A stretch of 64,000 bases of DNA from Brooklawnia cerclae. Its GTDB lineage: Bacteria; Actinomycetota; Actinomycetes; Propionibacteriales; Propionibacteriaceae. The position numbers and the translations under genes were made by a program. Shown in pieces: positions 25,363-33,433 of the stretch; positions within the stretch are counted from its first letter, which is position 1, and each line of letters begins with the position of its first letter. Under the pieces are notes generated by a model. That model was not told the DNA's origin. It made no database searches and saw only the letters and a program-made list of their open reading frames with translations. The stretch lies in assembly GCF_011758645.1 (NCBI RefSeq), contig NZ_JAAMOZ010000001.1, positions 744,001 to 808,000 on the forward strand, in the 5' to 3' direction.

Positions 25363-27741
25363 GTGATCGGAATCGTTGTCGTCTCGCACAGTCGCGCGCT
25401 CGCCGACGCGGCCGTCGCACTCGCCCACCAAGTGGTGCCGAACGGCGGTCCCCAGATCGCGGTCGCGGCCGGGTTGTCCGACGGCACCTTCGGCACTGAC
25501 GCGGCGGCGATCAGCCTCGCGATCGCGAAGATGGACACTCCTGACGGCGTCCTGGTGCTGCTCGATCTCGGCAGCGCCCTGTTGAGCTCCGAGCTCGCGA
25601 TCGAGTTCCTGGACGACGCGGTCGCCGAGCACGTGCGCATCAGCGGCGCGCCGCTGGTGGAGGGGCTGCTGGCGGCCGTCGTCCTCGCCTCCACCGGCGC
25701 ATCTCTCGAGGAGGTCGACGCCGAGGCGCGTCGTTCGCTGACCGACAAGCAAGCGCACCTGGGCCACGAGGACGACGCGCCGGCACCGATCACCGTGCCC
25801 AAACAGGTTCCCGAGCCGCAGGCCCCCGCCCCGGAGCGCGCGATCATCTGGCGGACGACCGTCCGCAACCCCCACGGCCTGCACGTGCGCCCGGCTGCCG
25901 CGATCGTGACCGAGATGCGCGACTTCGACGCCCAGGTGCTCCTGAGCAACGCCACGACGGGCCGTGGCCCCGAGCCGGCCGATCGGCTGAGCCGCATCAC
26001 CGCCCTTCAGCTCGGGCAGGGGCACATCCTCGAAGCCAGATTCACAGGGCCGGACGCGGCGGCCGCGCGTGACGCTCTGGCCGATCTCGCCGCACGGCAC
26101 TTCGGCGAGGACCTGGACGCGCGGCCCGTTCGCCCCGCCCACATCTCGCCCGTGGTCGACGCAGGCTCGGCCGACCAGCTGAACGGTTCGATCGCCGCCG
26201 ACCGGCTCACCGTGGTCGGCCGGATCGCCCGGCGTACGACGCGTCCCAGCACCGAGGGGTATCGCCCCGGCCCCCCCAAGGCCGAACTGGCGCGCTTCAC
26301 CGCTGCGGTCGCGCAGGTCAAGGACTTCTTCGACGCACTGGTCGACTCGGGAGTGGGTATCCCCGGCATCATCGAGGCACAGACGGTGATGCTGACCGAT
26401 CGCGAACTGCAGCACGGCGTGGTCTCGCGCATCACCCAGGGCTTCAGCGCCGTCGACGCGGTGGACGAGCACCTCACCGGCCTCGCGCGGTCGTTCGACG
26501 GCTTCGCGGACGCCTACCTGCGCGAGCGCGGCCAGGACATGCGCAGCCTGCGGAGGATGCTGCTGCTGGCTCTCATGGGACGCCCGCTGCTCGACTCGGC
26601 ACCTTCGGAGCCCCGCATCTGGCTGATGGACGAGTTGGACGCGGCGACCGCGTCCCGCGTCGATCCGCGCGTGTGTCTCGGCATCATCACGGTCTCGGGG
26701 GGCTCAAGCGGGCACGGCGTGCTGACGGCCAGGGCGAGGGGCATCCCCGTGCTCGCCGGATACCCGTCGGCCGAGTCGCTGGGCGACGGTGTGCTGGTGG
26801 CGTTCGACCCGGTCACGCGGCAGCTGTGGGTCGACCCCGACGATGACGTCGTGGCCGGGCTCGGAGGGATCAACGAGGAGAGGTTCCAGGAATCCGAGCA
26901 GGCACATGCCCGCGCGCAGGAGCCCGCCGTGACGACCACCGGCATCCGCATCCGGGTCGGGGCGAACGTCTCGTCCCTGGCGGACGCGGAGCGCGGCGCC
27001 GAGGAGGGGGCCGAGGGCAGTGGCATCGTCCGCAGCGAGATCCTGTTCTCCGCGGCGACCACCGCGCCGACGGCCGACGAGCAGGCCGAGGTGTACACGC
27101 GCATCGGCCAGGCGCTGAACGGGCCGATCACCCTGCGCACCTGGGACCCCGCCGACGACAAGCCCCTGCCGTTCCTGCCGCACGACCCGGTCACCAACCC
27201 CGCGTTGGGCGAGAGGGGCATACGGGTGATGCGCCGCGCCCCCGAGGTGTTCCGGGAGCAGCTCCGGGCGATCCTGCTCACCGCGTCCCGCACCCCTGTG
27301 CGGCTCATGCTGCCCATGGTGACCACGGTGGACGAGGTCGTGTGGGCACGTGGGTTGGTCGATGAACTGCGCGCCGAGATCGATGCCCCCCACGTGCCCA
27401 TCGGGATGATGGTCGAGGTACCCGGAGCGGCGATCCGAGCGGCCGATTTCGCCGGGGTCGTCGACTTCGTGAGCATCGGGACGAACGATCTCACCCAGTA
27501 CACGCAGGCCGCCGATCGGGGGAATCCCGCGGTGTGCGACCTCGCGCGGCAGGACAGCCCGGCCATCCTCGATCTCGTGGCCTGGACGTGCAAGGCGCTG
27601 CCCGGTATCCCCGTCGCGGTGTGCGGCGACCTGGCCAGCGACCCGACGGCGACGGCACGGCTCATCGGTTTCGGAGTGAGCGAGCTGAGCGTCCGGCCAC
27701 CGATCGTCGCGGAGATCAAACAGGCGGTTCGCGTGTCCTGA
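25363..27741 (+). CDS. dhaM: DhaM phosphotransferase fused to complete PTS enzyme I
   Basis: This protein of 792 residues would pass phosphate from PEP to DhaL. Order: EIIA-Man-like DhaM domain (1-130; His9 in VVVSHSRAL), HPr domain (about 160-250; His174 in NPHGLHVRPAA), enzyme I N-terminal part with GGSSGHGVL (His451), then the full PEP-binding barrel (TNDLTQYTQAADRGNP) and C-terminal Cys754 in VAVCGDLASDP. The DhaM of E. coli stops after the enzyme I N-terminal part. Carrying the complete barrel suggests it does not need a separate enzyme I. The GTG at 25363 follows dhaL by 16 bases. Confidence 0.92.
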   Translation: MIGIVVVSHSRALADAAVALAHQVVPNGGPQIAVAAGLSDGTFGTDAAAISLAIAKMDTPDGVLVLLDLGSALLSSELAIEFLDDAVAEHVRISGAPLVEGLLAAVVLASTGASLEEVDAEARRSLTDKQAHLGHEDDAPAPITVPKQVPEPQAPAPERAIIWRTTVRNPHGLHVRPAAAIVTEMRDFDAQVLLSNATTGRGPEPADRLSRITALQLGQGHILEARFTGPDAAAARDALADLAARHFGEDLDARPVRPAHISPVVDAGSADQLNGSIAADRLTVVGRIARRTTRPSTEGYRPGPPKAELARFTAAVAQVKDFFDALVDSGVGIPGIIEAQTVMLTDRELQHGVVSRITQGFSAVDAVDEHLTGLARSFDGFADAYLRERGQDMRSLRRMLLLALMGRPLLDSAPSEPRIWLMDELDAATASRVDPRVCLGIITVSGGSSGHGVLTARARGIPVLAGYPSAESLGDGVLVAFDPVTRQLWVDPDDDVVAGLGGINEERFQESEQAHARAQEPAVTTTGIRIRVGANVSSLADAERGAEEGAEGSGIVRSEILFSAATTAPTADEQAEVYTRIGQALNGPITLRTWDPADDKPLPFLPHDPVTNPALGERGIRVMRRAPEVFREQLRAILLTASRTPVRLMLPMVTTVDEVVWARGLVDELRAEIDAPHVPIGMMVEVPGAAIRAADFAGVVDFVSIGTNDLTQYTQAADRGNPAVCDLARQDSPAILDLVAWTCKALPGIPVAVCGDLASDPTATARLIGFGVSELSVRPPIVAEIKQAVRVS

Positions 27742-27791
27742 GCGCGACGACCGAAGCGGGGACATGCCGCGTCCTGCACTAGGCTGTGCCC

Positions 27792-28058
27792 GTGAGCAAG
27801 TCATTCGAGGACCTCTATGCCCAGTTGATCGAGATCGCCGCCACCCGCCCTGAGGGTTCCGGGACGGTCGAGCGTCTGGACGCGGGCGTCCATGCGATCG
27901 GGAAGAAGATCGTGGAGGAGGCCGCCGAGGTGTGGATGGCCTCTGAGTACGAGGGCAAGGAAGCGGCTGCCGAAGAGATGAGCCAGCTCTTCTACCACGT
28001 CCAGACGATGATGGTCGCCCTGGGGATCACCCTCGACGACGTCTACTCCTACCTCTGA
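27792..28058 (+). CDS. hisE: Phosphoribosyl-ATP pyrophosphatase
   Basis: HisE hydrolyses phosphoribosyl-ATP to phosphoribosyl-AMP in step two of histidine synthesis. The 88-residue all-alpha protein has [14 protein letters not shown] with the metal-binding Glu residues and [13 protein letters not shown], the MazG-like core. The GTG at 27792 is preferred to that at 27786: TAGGCT (27780-27785) ends 6 bases upstream and there is no Shine-Dalgarno, so the mRNA is probably leaderless. hisG follows after 32 bases. Confidence 0.93.
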   Translation: MSKSFEDLYAQLIEIAATRPEGSGTVERLDAGVHAIGKKIVEEAAEVWMASEYEGKEAAAEEMSQLFYHVQTMMVALGITLDDVYSYL

Positions 28059-28090
28059 GCCCCCGAATCGACCAGGAAGGCCCACCCACA

Positions 28091-28954
28091 GTGTCCGAAG
28101 TGCTCAAGATCGCCGTGCCCAACAAGGGCGCCCTGTCGCAGCCCGCGGCGACGATGCTCAGCGAGGCCGGGTACCGGCAGCGCACCGATCTCAAGGATCT
28201 CGTCCTGACCGACGAGGCCAATCACGTCGAGTTCTACTACCTGCGTCCGCGTGACATCGCCGTCTACGTGGGTGAGGGCACGCTCGACCTCGGCATCACA
28301 GGACGCGACATGTTGTTGGACTCCCACGCCGACGCCGAGGAGATCATGGCTCTCGGCTTCGGGGCCAGCAGGTTCCGTTTCGCGTCCCCTGCCGGCAGCG
28401 ACTACACGCTGGCCGACCTGGAGGGCAAGCGCATCGCCACCAGCTATCCGGGGTTGCTGGAGGGATATCTCGCGGATCGTGGGGTGAAGGCCCGGCTCAT
28501 CCACCTCGACGGGGCCGTCGAGTCGTCCATCCGGCTCGGGGTCGCCGACGCGATCGCCGATGTCGTCGAGACGGGGACGACGTTGCGCAAGGCGGGCCTG
28601 GAGTTGTTCGGCGACCCGATCCTGCACTCCGAGGGCATCCTCGTCCGGCGTCCGCGGTCGGCCGCGCAGATCGATCCCGTCGCGCTGGAGCACCTCACCC
28701 GGCGGCTGTCCGGCGTCCTGGTGGCTCGCACCTACGTGCTGATCGACTACGACATCCCCGAGAGTCTGCTCGACCGGGCGTCGGCCCTCACGCCCGGGCT
28801 GGAGAGTCCGACCATCTCGCCCCTGGCCAAGAAGGGGTGGGTCGCGGTGCGCGCTCTCGTGCCGGCGAAGGGACACCAGCCCCTGATGGACGATCTCTAC
28901 GATCTCGGTGCTCGCGGCATCCTGGTCACCGAACTCGCGGCCTGCCGGCTCTGA
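28091..28954 (+). CDS. hisG: ATP phosphoribosyltransferase
   Basis: HisG condenses ATP and PRPP, the first and feedback-regulated step of histidine synthesis. The 287-residue protein is the long form with a C-terminal regulatory (ACT-like) domain. Visible features are IAVPNKGALS, the LGITGRDMLLDS loop, a DAIADVVETGTTLRKAGL PRPP motif, and the C-terminal KKGWVAVRALVPAKG. AGGAAGG lies upstream of the GTG. It forms a two-gene unit with hisE; the other his genes are outside the window. Confidence 0.95.
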   Translation: MSEVLKIAVPNKGALSQPAATMLSEAGYRQRTDLKDLVLTDEANHVEFYYLRPRDIAVYVGEGTLDLGITGRDMLLDSHADAEEIMALGFGASRFRFASPAGSDYTLADLEGKRIATSYPGLLEGYLADRGVKARLIHLDGAVESSIRLGVADAIADVVETGTTLRKAGLELFGDPILHSEGILVRRPRSAAQIDPVALEHLTRRLSGVLVARTYVLIDYDIPESLLDRASALTPGLESPTISPLAKKGWVAVRALVPAKGHQPLMDDLYDLGARGILVTELAACRL

Positions 28955-28974
28955 CGCCGCTGGGATGCGGCGTC
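28953..28974. terminator. Hairpin between hisG and convergent membrane gene
   Basis: GACGCCGC (28953-28960) and GCGGCGTC (28967-28974) pair perfectly around TGGGAT. It overlaps the hisG stop and lies just before the end of the convergent gene, so it could stop transcription from both sides. No long T-run. Confidence 0.55.
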
Positions 28975-28988
28975 CGGCCGGTGCCGTT

Positions 28989-29477
28989 TCACTCGATGCC
29001 GTGCTTCTTGAGGATCGCGGTGACCTCGTCGTCGGAGGTCCGGGCTGCCGGGGCCTGTCCTTGTGCGGGTCCGGGGGACGCGGCCGGGCTCGCGGGCTGC
29101 CGGGGCGCAGGGGTGCTGACGACCGGCTTGCGCCGAATGGCACGGTCGATCCGGCCCTGTTTCGCCTCGGCGCGGGTGGGCGGCGTGATGCGTCCGCCGA
29201 TGAGATAGCAGATGACGCCGAGCACGACGGCCCCGGTGCCGATACCCAGCGTGGTGTCCATGGCCGTCGCCCGCATCCATTCGACCAGGGTGCGTCCGAA
29301 CTGGGCCAGCATCTCCATGACGCCGGTCACGAACAGCCCGACCGCCACGGCCACGACACCGACCCCACGCCACAGGTCGCGAGCGCTGCGGCGCCGGTTC
29401 CATGCGATCACGAGATAGGCGATCGCCAGCACCGAGGCGGCTACCGTGACGATGATGGCTATGGTCGAGTTGCTCAT
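28989..29477 (-). CDS. Membrane protein of unknown function
   Basis: The protein of 162 residues has three hydrophobic segments (about 5-25, 38-60 and 75-93), then a Pro/Ala-rich cytoplasmic tail ending in DDEVTAILKKHGIE. I recognise no family. The ATG at 29477 lies close to, and divergent from, the infC leader promoter. The acidic-basic C-terminal helix could be an interaction motif. Function not assigned. Confidence 0.65.
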   Translation of the reverse strand: MSNSTIAIIVTVAASVLAIAYLVIAWNRRRSARDLWRGVGVVAVAVGLFVTGVMEMLAQFGRTLVEWMRATAMDTTLGIGTGAVVLGVICYLIGGRITPPTRAEAKQGRIDRAIRRKPVVSTPAPRQPASPAASPGPAQGQAPAARTSDDEVTAILKKHGIE

Positions 29478-29499
29478 GTGTCCAAGCGTTCCACAGCGA

Positions 29500-29529
29500 T
29501 TGGGCTCGATGGCCTCACTGGGCTATAAT
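29500..29529 (+). promoter_or_regulatory. Promoter of the infC operon
   Basis: TATAAT at 29524-29529 with TTGGGC at 29500-29505 (18-base spacing) forms a sigma-70-type promoter about 245 bases before the infC start codon. Confidence 0.6.
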
Positions 29530-29535
29530 CACCGG

Positions 29536-29580
29536 GTGATCGGCTCGTCCAGGGTCGTTCCAGTGGAAGTGAGGGCCTGA
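29536..29580 (+). CDS. Candidate leaderless leader peptide of infC operon
   Basis: A 14-codon frame beginning GTG and ending TGA starts 6 bases after the TATAAT box, the spacing used by leaderless genes in this window. The residues are [14 protein letters not shown]. It could be translated from the 5' end of the infC leader. Too short for homology; whether it is translated is unknown. Confidence 0.4.
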   Translation: MIGSSRVVPVEVRA

Positions 29581-29688
29581 CCCTCCACCCGAGGCCACCA
29601 GACGGACGGCCCGGGTCGGTAACAAGCGGCACCGGCATCCCGCCGGGCGATGCGGGGAATCACTCCCCGAGGCATCCGGCCGCGCGTC

Positions 29689-29716
29689 AGGCCTTCGCGT
29701 TCGCGGAGGCCTTTTT
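29689..29716 (+). terminator. Attenuator hairpin in infC leader
   Basis: AGGCCTTCGCG (29689-29699) pairs with CGCGGAGGCCT (29702-29712), with one G-T pair, and runs into TTTTT. It lies inside the transcribed leader, 59 bases before the infC start codon, so it can cut off infC-rpmI-rplT transcription. This is where L20-type autoregulation acts in other bacteria. Confidence 0.7.
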
Positions 29717-29774
29717 CGTGGGTCGAGTTCCTGGCAGACCGGTCGCTTTGATCACACAGCAATGGGAGGAAACC

Positions 29775-30464
29775 ATCAGCAACGAATTCCGCATCAACGA
29801 GCGGATCCGGGTGCCCGAAGTGCGCCTGGTCGGACCCGCGGGTGAGCAGGTGGGCATTGTTCGCGTCGAGCAGGCACTGCAGCTGGCCCGCGAACACGAC
29901 CTCGACCTCGTTGAGGTCGCCCCGGACGCCCGCCCCCCGGTGTGCAAGCTCATGGACTACGGGAAGTTCAAGTACGAGAACGCCCAGAAGGCCCGCGAGT
30001 CGCGCCGTAACCAGACGAACACGGTCATCAAGGAGATGAAGCTGCGGCCCAAGATCGACGACCACGACTACGAGACCAAGAAGGGTCACGTGGTGCGGTT
30101 CCTCAAGGGCGGCGACAAGGTGAAGATCACCATCATGTTCCGTGGACGCGAGCAGTCTCGTCCGGAACTCGGGGTGAACCTGCTCAAGCAGCTGGCGGAC
30201 GACGTGGCCGAGGACGGGGTGGTGGAACAGGCTCCTCGCCAGGAGGGACGCAACATGCACATGGTGCTGGCGCCGACCCGTAAGAAGAGCGAGGCGCGCG
30301 CCGAGGAAGCGGTCGAACGGGCGCGGAAGGCCGCCGAGCGGCAGGCCGTGGCCGATGAGGAGAAGCGTGTCGAGGCCGAGCTGAGGGCGAGGGCATCGTC
30401 CCAGTCCCAGCCGAAGAAGAAGCGGGGACCCGCCGACAACATGGACCCCGACATCGACCTGTAG
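29775..30464 (+). CDS. infC: Translation initiation factor IF-3 (ATC start)
   Basis: IF-3 binds the 30S subunit, blocks 50S joining and checks the start codon. The 229-residue protein has the N domain ([17 protein letters not shown]), the basic linker and the C domain ([18 protein letters not shown]). A charged 40-residue C-terminal tail is an actinobacterial extension. The start is taken as ATC at 29775 behind GGGAGGA (29764-29770): no ATG or GTG is suitably spaced from that site, and the only upstream alternative (GTG 29718) abuts the attenuator stem. IF-3 genes elsewhere use rare AUU/AUC starts for self-regulation. Confidence 0.9.
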   Translation: MSNEFRINERIRVPEVRLVGPAGEQVGIVRVEQALQLAREHDLDLVEVAPDARPPVCKLMDYGKFKYENAQKARESRRNQTNTVIKEMKLRPKIDDHDYETKKGHVVRFLKGGDKVKITIMFRGREQSRPELGVNLLKQLADDVAEDGVVEQAPRQEGRNMHMVLAPTRKKSEARAEEAVERARKAAERQAVADEEKRVEAELRARASSQSQPKKKRGPADNMDPDIDL

Positions 30465-30545
30465 ACCACCGGGCGCCCGGCGACGGGCGCCTCTGTCCCG
30501 GAGCGGTATTCGCGCCCGGGACGATCGAGAAGAAGGAGCGGCACC

Positions 30546-30764
30546 ATGCCGAAAATGAAGACGCACTCCGGTGCCAAGAAGCGGTTCAAGGTCACGGGCA
30601 GCGGCCAGCTCAAGCACAAGCGTGCGGGCAAGGCCCACCTGAACGAGCACAAGCCGAGCAGGCAGACCCGCCGGCTGAACGTCGACGGCGTCCTCGAGAG
30701 CGCCGACGCCAAGAAGATGCGTCGCCTCATGGGTAGCTACAAGCCCAAGTCGAAGCGCGCCTGA
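30546..30764 (+). CDS. rpmI: 50S ribosomal protein L35
   Basis: The 72-residue, very basic protein of the large subunit has the L35 signature [19 protein letters not shown] and a C-terminal [17 protein letters not shown] lies 9-14 bases before the ATG. It is the second gene of infC-rpmI-rplT; a GC-rich hairpin (30471-30492) lies between infC and rpmI. Confidence 0.97.
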   Translation: MPKMKTHSGAKKRFKVTGSGQLKHKRAGKAHLNEHKPSRQTRRLNVDGVLESADAKKMRRLMGSYKPKSKRA

Positions 30765-30801
30765 GCGCCACCACCCGGAACTTCACGCAAGGAGCACGAA
30801 C

Positions 30802-31170
30802 ATGGCACGCGTCAAGCGGGCAGTCAATGGTCAGAAGAAGCGCCGCGAGGTGCTGGAGCAGGCGGCGGGCTACCGCGGGCAGCGCTCGCGTCTGTATCGC
30901 AAGGCCAAGGAGCAGATCCTCCACAGTGGCACCTATGCCTTCCGCGACCGCCGCGCGAAGAAGGGCGACTTCCGCAGCCTGTGGATCCAGCGGATCAACG
31001 CGGCATGCCGCTCCAACGGCATGACCTACAACCGTTTCATCAACGGGCTGAAGAACGCCGGCGTCGAGGTCGACCGCAAGATCCTCGCCGATCTGGCGGT
31101 CAACGACGAGGCTGCCTTCGCCGCACTGGTCAAGGTGGCGCAGGACAACCAGGCCGTCACCGCGGCCTGA
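30802..31170 (+). CDS. rplT: 50S ribosomal protein L20
   Basis: The 122-residue basic, helical protein is an early assembly factor of the 50S subunit and, in E. coli and Bacillus, a repressor of its own operon. [20 protein letters not shown] is absent from other families, and [19 protein letters not shown] with [19 protein letters not shown] complete the L20 signature. AAGGAG precedes the ATG. Confidence 0.97.
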   Translation: MARVKRAVNGQKKRREVLEQAAGYRGQRSRLYRKAKEQILHSGTYAFRDRRAKKGDFRSLWIQRINAACRSNGMTYNRFINGLKNAGVEVDRKILADLAVNDEAAFAALVKVAQDNQAVTAA

Positions 31171-31175
31171 GGCCG

Positions 31176-31982
31176 GTGACCCATCCGAACGACGGGCCGG
31201 GCGCGCTGCCGATCCTTTCGAGGACGCAGTTGCGGTCGGCCCGTCGGCTGTTGCAGCGCAAGGGCCGTGAAGCCGCCGGCGAGTTCCTCGTCGAGGGTAC
31301 GCAGGCGGTGCGCGAGGCACTCGGCTCCGGCGTCGTCCGGCTGCTCGTCGTGGACGACCCCTCGGCGCACGCCGAACTGATCGCGCTCGCGGGATCGACC
31401 CCGGTCGTCCGCACCGAGCCGGGTGATGTGGCGCAACTCAGCGACACGGTCGCGAGCCAGGGCGTGTTCGCGATCGCCAGGGAGGATCGTCCAGGCCTGG
31501 CCGATCTGCCGGCGTCCCCGCGGCTGGTGGTCATCTGCGCCCAGGTGCGCGATCCGGGAAACGCCGGCACCGTGATCCGCTGCGCGGACGCGTTCGGGGC
31601 CGACGGCGTCGTCCTCACTCGTGGATCGGTGGACGTGACCAATCCCAAGACCGTGCGGGCCTCGGTCGGGAGTCTCTTCCATCTTCGGGTGGTCACGGGG
31701 GTCGAGTTCGCCGACGCCGTCGCCTGGGCCAGGCAGCGGGGGCTCCAGGTGCTGGCCGCCGATGCCGGAGGACAGGGACTGGACGAGTTGGCCGCTCTCG
31801 GCGACCTGGGACGTCCGACCGCGTGGGTGATGGGCAACGAGGCCTGGGGTCTGCCGGACGATGTGCTGGCCGGTGTCGACCGGGTGGTCTCGATCCCCAT
31901 GTGGGGCAGGGCCGAGAGTCTCAACTTGTCGACCGCGGCGGCGGTGTGTCTGTTCGCGTCGGCCAGCGCGCAGCACACGTGA
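31176..31982 (+). CDS. SpoU/TrmH-type rRNA 2'-O-methyltransferase
   Basis: The 268-residue SPOUT enzyme would methylate ribose in RNA, probably rRNA, using S-adenosylmethionine. The N-terminal substrate-binding domain with GEFLVEGTQAVREAL is followed by motif 1 QVRDPGNAGTVIRCADAFG, motif 2 VMGNEAWGLPDD and motif 3 IPMWGRAESLNLSTAAA, forming the trefoil knot. The GTG at 31176 is 5 bases after the rplT stop. Homologues sit here in mycobacteria (tsnR). The exact target nucleotide cannot be predicted. Confidence 0.9.
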   Translation: MTHPNDGPGALPILSRTQLRSARRLLQRKGREAAGEFLVEGTQAVREALGSGVVRLLVVDDPSAHAELIALAGSTPVVRTEPGDVAQLSDTVASQGVFAIAREDRPGLADLPASPRLVVICAQVRDPGNAGTVIRCADAFGADGVVLTRGSVDVTNPKTVRASVGSLFHLRVVTGVEFADAVAWARQRGLQVLAADAGGQGLDELAALGDLGRPTAWVMGNEAWGLPDDVLAGVDRVVSIPMWGRAESLNLSTAAAVCLFASASAQHT

Positions 31983-32068
31983 TGCCTCCACCCCTGTGAC
32001 AAGGCCGTGCGCACCCGAGCGCGGCGGACGCGTGGCCTCGGCGATGCGGTGTCGGTTACGATGACCCC

Positions 32069-32140
32069 ATGCTTCCTGGCGCTTCACGAGTTCGGGCCCT
32101 CCTGTTCGGCGGGGTCGTGGAGTTTATCGCGCAGGCCTAA
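32069..32140 (+). CDS. Candidate leader peptide of pheST
   Basis: A 23-codon ATG frame starts 6 bases after a TACGAT -10 box (32057-32062), so it would be read from a leaderless transcript. It contains Phe at positions 13 (TTC) and 19 (TTT, a codon that is rare in this GC-rich DNA). Its TAA stop sits in the loop of a perfect hairpin (CGCAGGCC/GGCCTGCG, 32130-32148). Position, Phe codons and hairpin suggest ribosome-mediated control of the Phe-tRNA synthetase genes. Two Phe codons are fewer than in the E. coli leader. Confidence 0.45.
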   Translation: MLPGASRVRALLFGGVVEFIAQA

Positions 32141-32329
32141 GGCCTGCGGCGGGCCGTGCGCCCGCTCACGATGCGCCGGTATCAGTTGCGCCTGTGGCCC
32201 CGGTCGTGCCGTCCTGTTCCCACGGCACGGGCCGCCGAGACCCGGCTCACTCTCACTAGACTGTTCACGGCATGCCCCCGCCACCGGCGGGCGCGGGGTT
32301 GCCGACGTCCCAGACCCAGAGGGGAGACC

Positions 32330-33433
32330 ATGACGGGGTCACCAACATCGTCAGACGCGGCCAGGCCCGTTGACGAGGCTCGTATCGCAGAACTCGTGGA
32401 CGCGGCCCTCGCCGCGATCGCGGCTGCCGGCACCACCGCGGAGCTCAAGCAGGCGCGCGTCGCCCACGCGGGCGACAAGTCGCCACTCGCGCTGGCCAAC
32501 CGTGCCATCGGTTCGATGCCGCCCGATCAGCGCAAGGCCGTGGGACGCGTCGTCGGGCAGGCGCGGGGGCGTGTGAACCAGGGGCTCGCAGCTCGCCAGG
32601 CGGAGCTGGAGGCCGCCGAGCTCGAGGCCACACTGCTCGCCGAACGGGCCGACGTGACGTTGCCCGTCGAACTTCACCCGGTCGGGGCGATGCACCCGAT
32701 CACCGCGCTGATCGACGACATGTGTGATGTCTTCGTCGCGATGGGCTGGGAGGTGGCCGAGGGGCCCGAGGTCGAGGCCGAGTGGCTGAACTTCGACGCG
32801 CTCAACTTCACCCCCGACCACCCGGCGCGCTTCCTGTCGGACACCTTGTTCGTCGAGCCGGTCGATCACCACAAGCTGTTGCGCACCCAGACCAGCCCCG
32901 TGCAGATGCGCGCGATGCTGTCGCGCGAGCTGCCGGTCTACGTGGTCAGTCCCGGCAAGGTCTACCGTGCCGACGAGTACGACGCCACCCACCTGCCGGT
33001 CTTCCACCAGTTGGAGGGGCTGGCGGTCGACAAGGGCATCACGATGGGGCACCTCAAGGGCACCCTGGACCACCTGGCGCGGTCGATGTTCGGCGATGTG
33101 CGCACGCGGCTTCGTCCGCACTACTTCCCGTTCACCGAGCCCAGCGCCGAGATGGATCTCGAGTGCTTCGTGTGCCACGGCGAGTCGGTGGGCAACCCCG
33201 ACCGGCCCTGTCGCACGTGCAGGTCGGAGGGCTGGATCGAGTGGGGAGGCTGCGGTGTGGTGAACCCACGTGTGCTGCGCGCCGCGGGCATCGACACATC
33301 GGTGTACTCCGGGTTCGCCTTCGGCATGGGCGTCGACCGCACGGTCATGTTCCGCAACAACGCCCCCGACCTGCGCGACTTCGTCGAGGGCGACGTCCGT
33401 TTCCCCCGCTCGCTGCAAGGAGGTGCCCGATGA
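32330..33433 (+). CDS. pheS: Phenylalanine--tRNA ligase alpha subunit
   Basis: PheS is the catalytic subunit of the alpha2-beta2 enzyme that charges tRNA-Phe. The 367-residue protein has an N-terminal coiled coil for tRNA binding and the class II motifs: motif 1 around HPIT through [12 protein letters not shown], motif 2 with [19 protein letters not shown], and motif 3 [12 protein letters not shown]. The ATG at 32330 has AGGGGAGA upstream; the frame is open further but unsupported. A second -10 box (TAGACT 32267-32272) may start a shorter transcript. Confidence 0.96.
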   Translation: MTGSPTSSDAARPVDEARIAELVDAALAAIAAAGTTAELKQARVAHAGDKSPLALANRAIGSMPPDQRKAVGRVVGQARGRVNQGLAARQAELEAAELEATLLAERADVTLPVELHPVGAMHPITALIDDMCDVFVAMGWEVAEGPEVEAEWLNFDALNFTPDHPARFLSDTLFVEPVDHHKLLRTQTSPVQMRAMLSRELPVYVVSPGKVYRADEYDATHLPVFHQLEGLAVDKGITMGHLKGTLDHLARSMFGDVRTRLRPHYFPFTEPSAEMDLECFVCHGESVGNPDRPCRTCRSEGWIEWGGCGVVNPRVLRAAGIDTSVYSGFAFGMGVDRTVMFRNNAPDLRDFVEGDVRFPRSLQGGAR

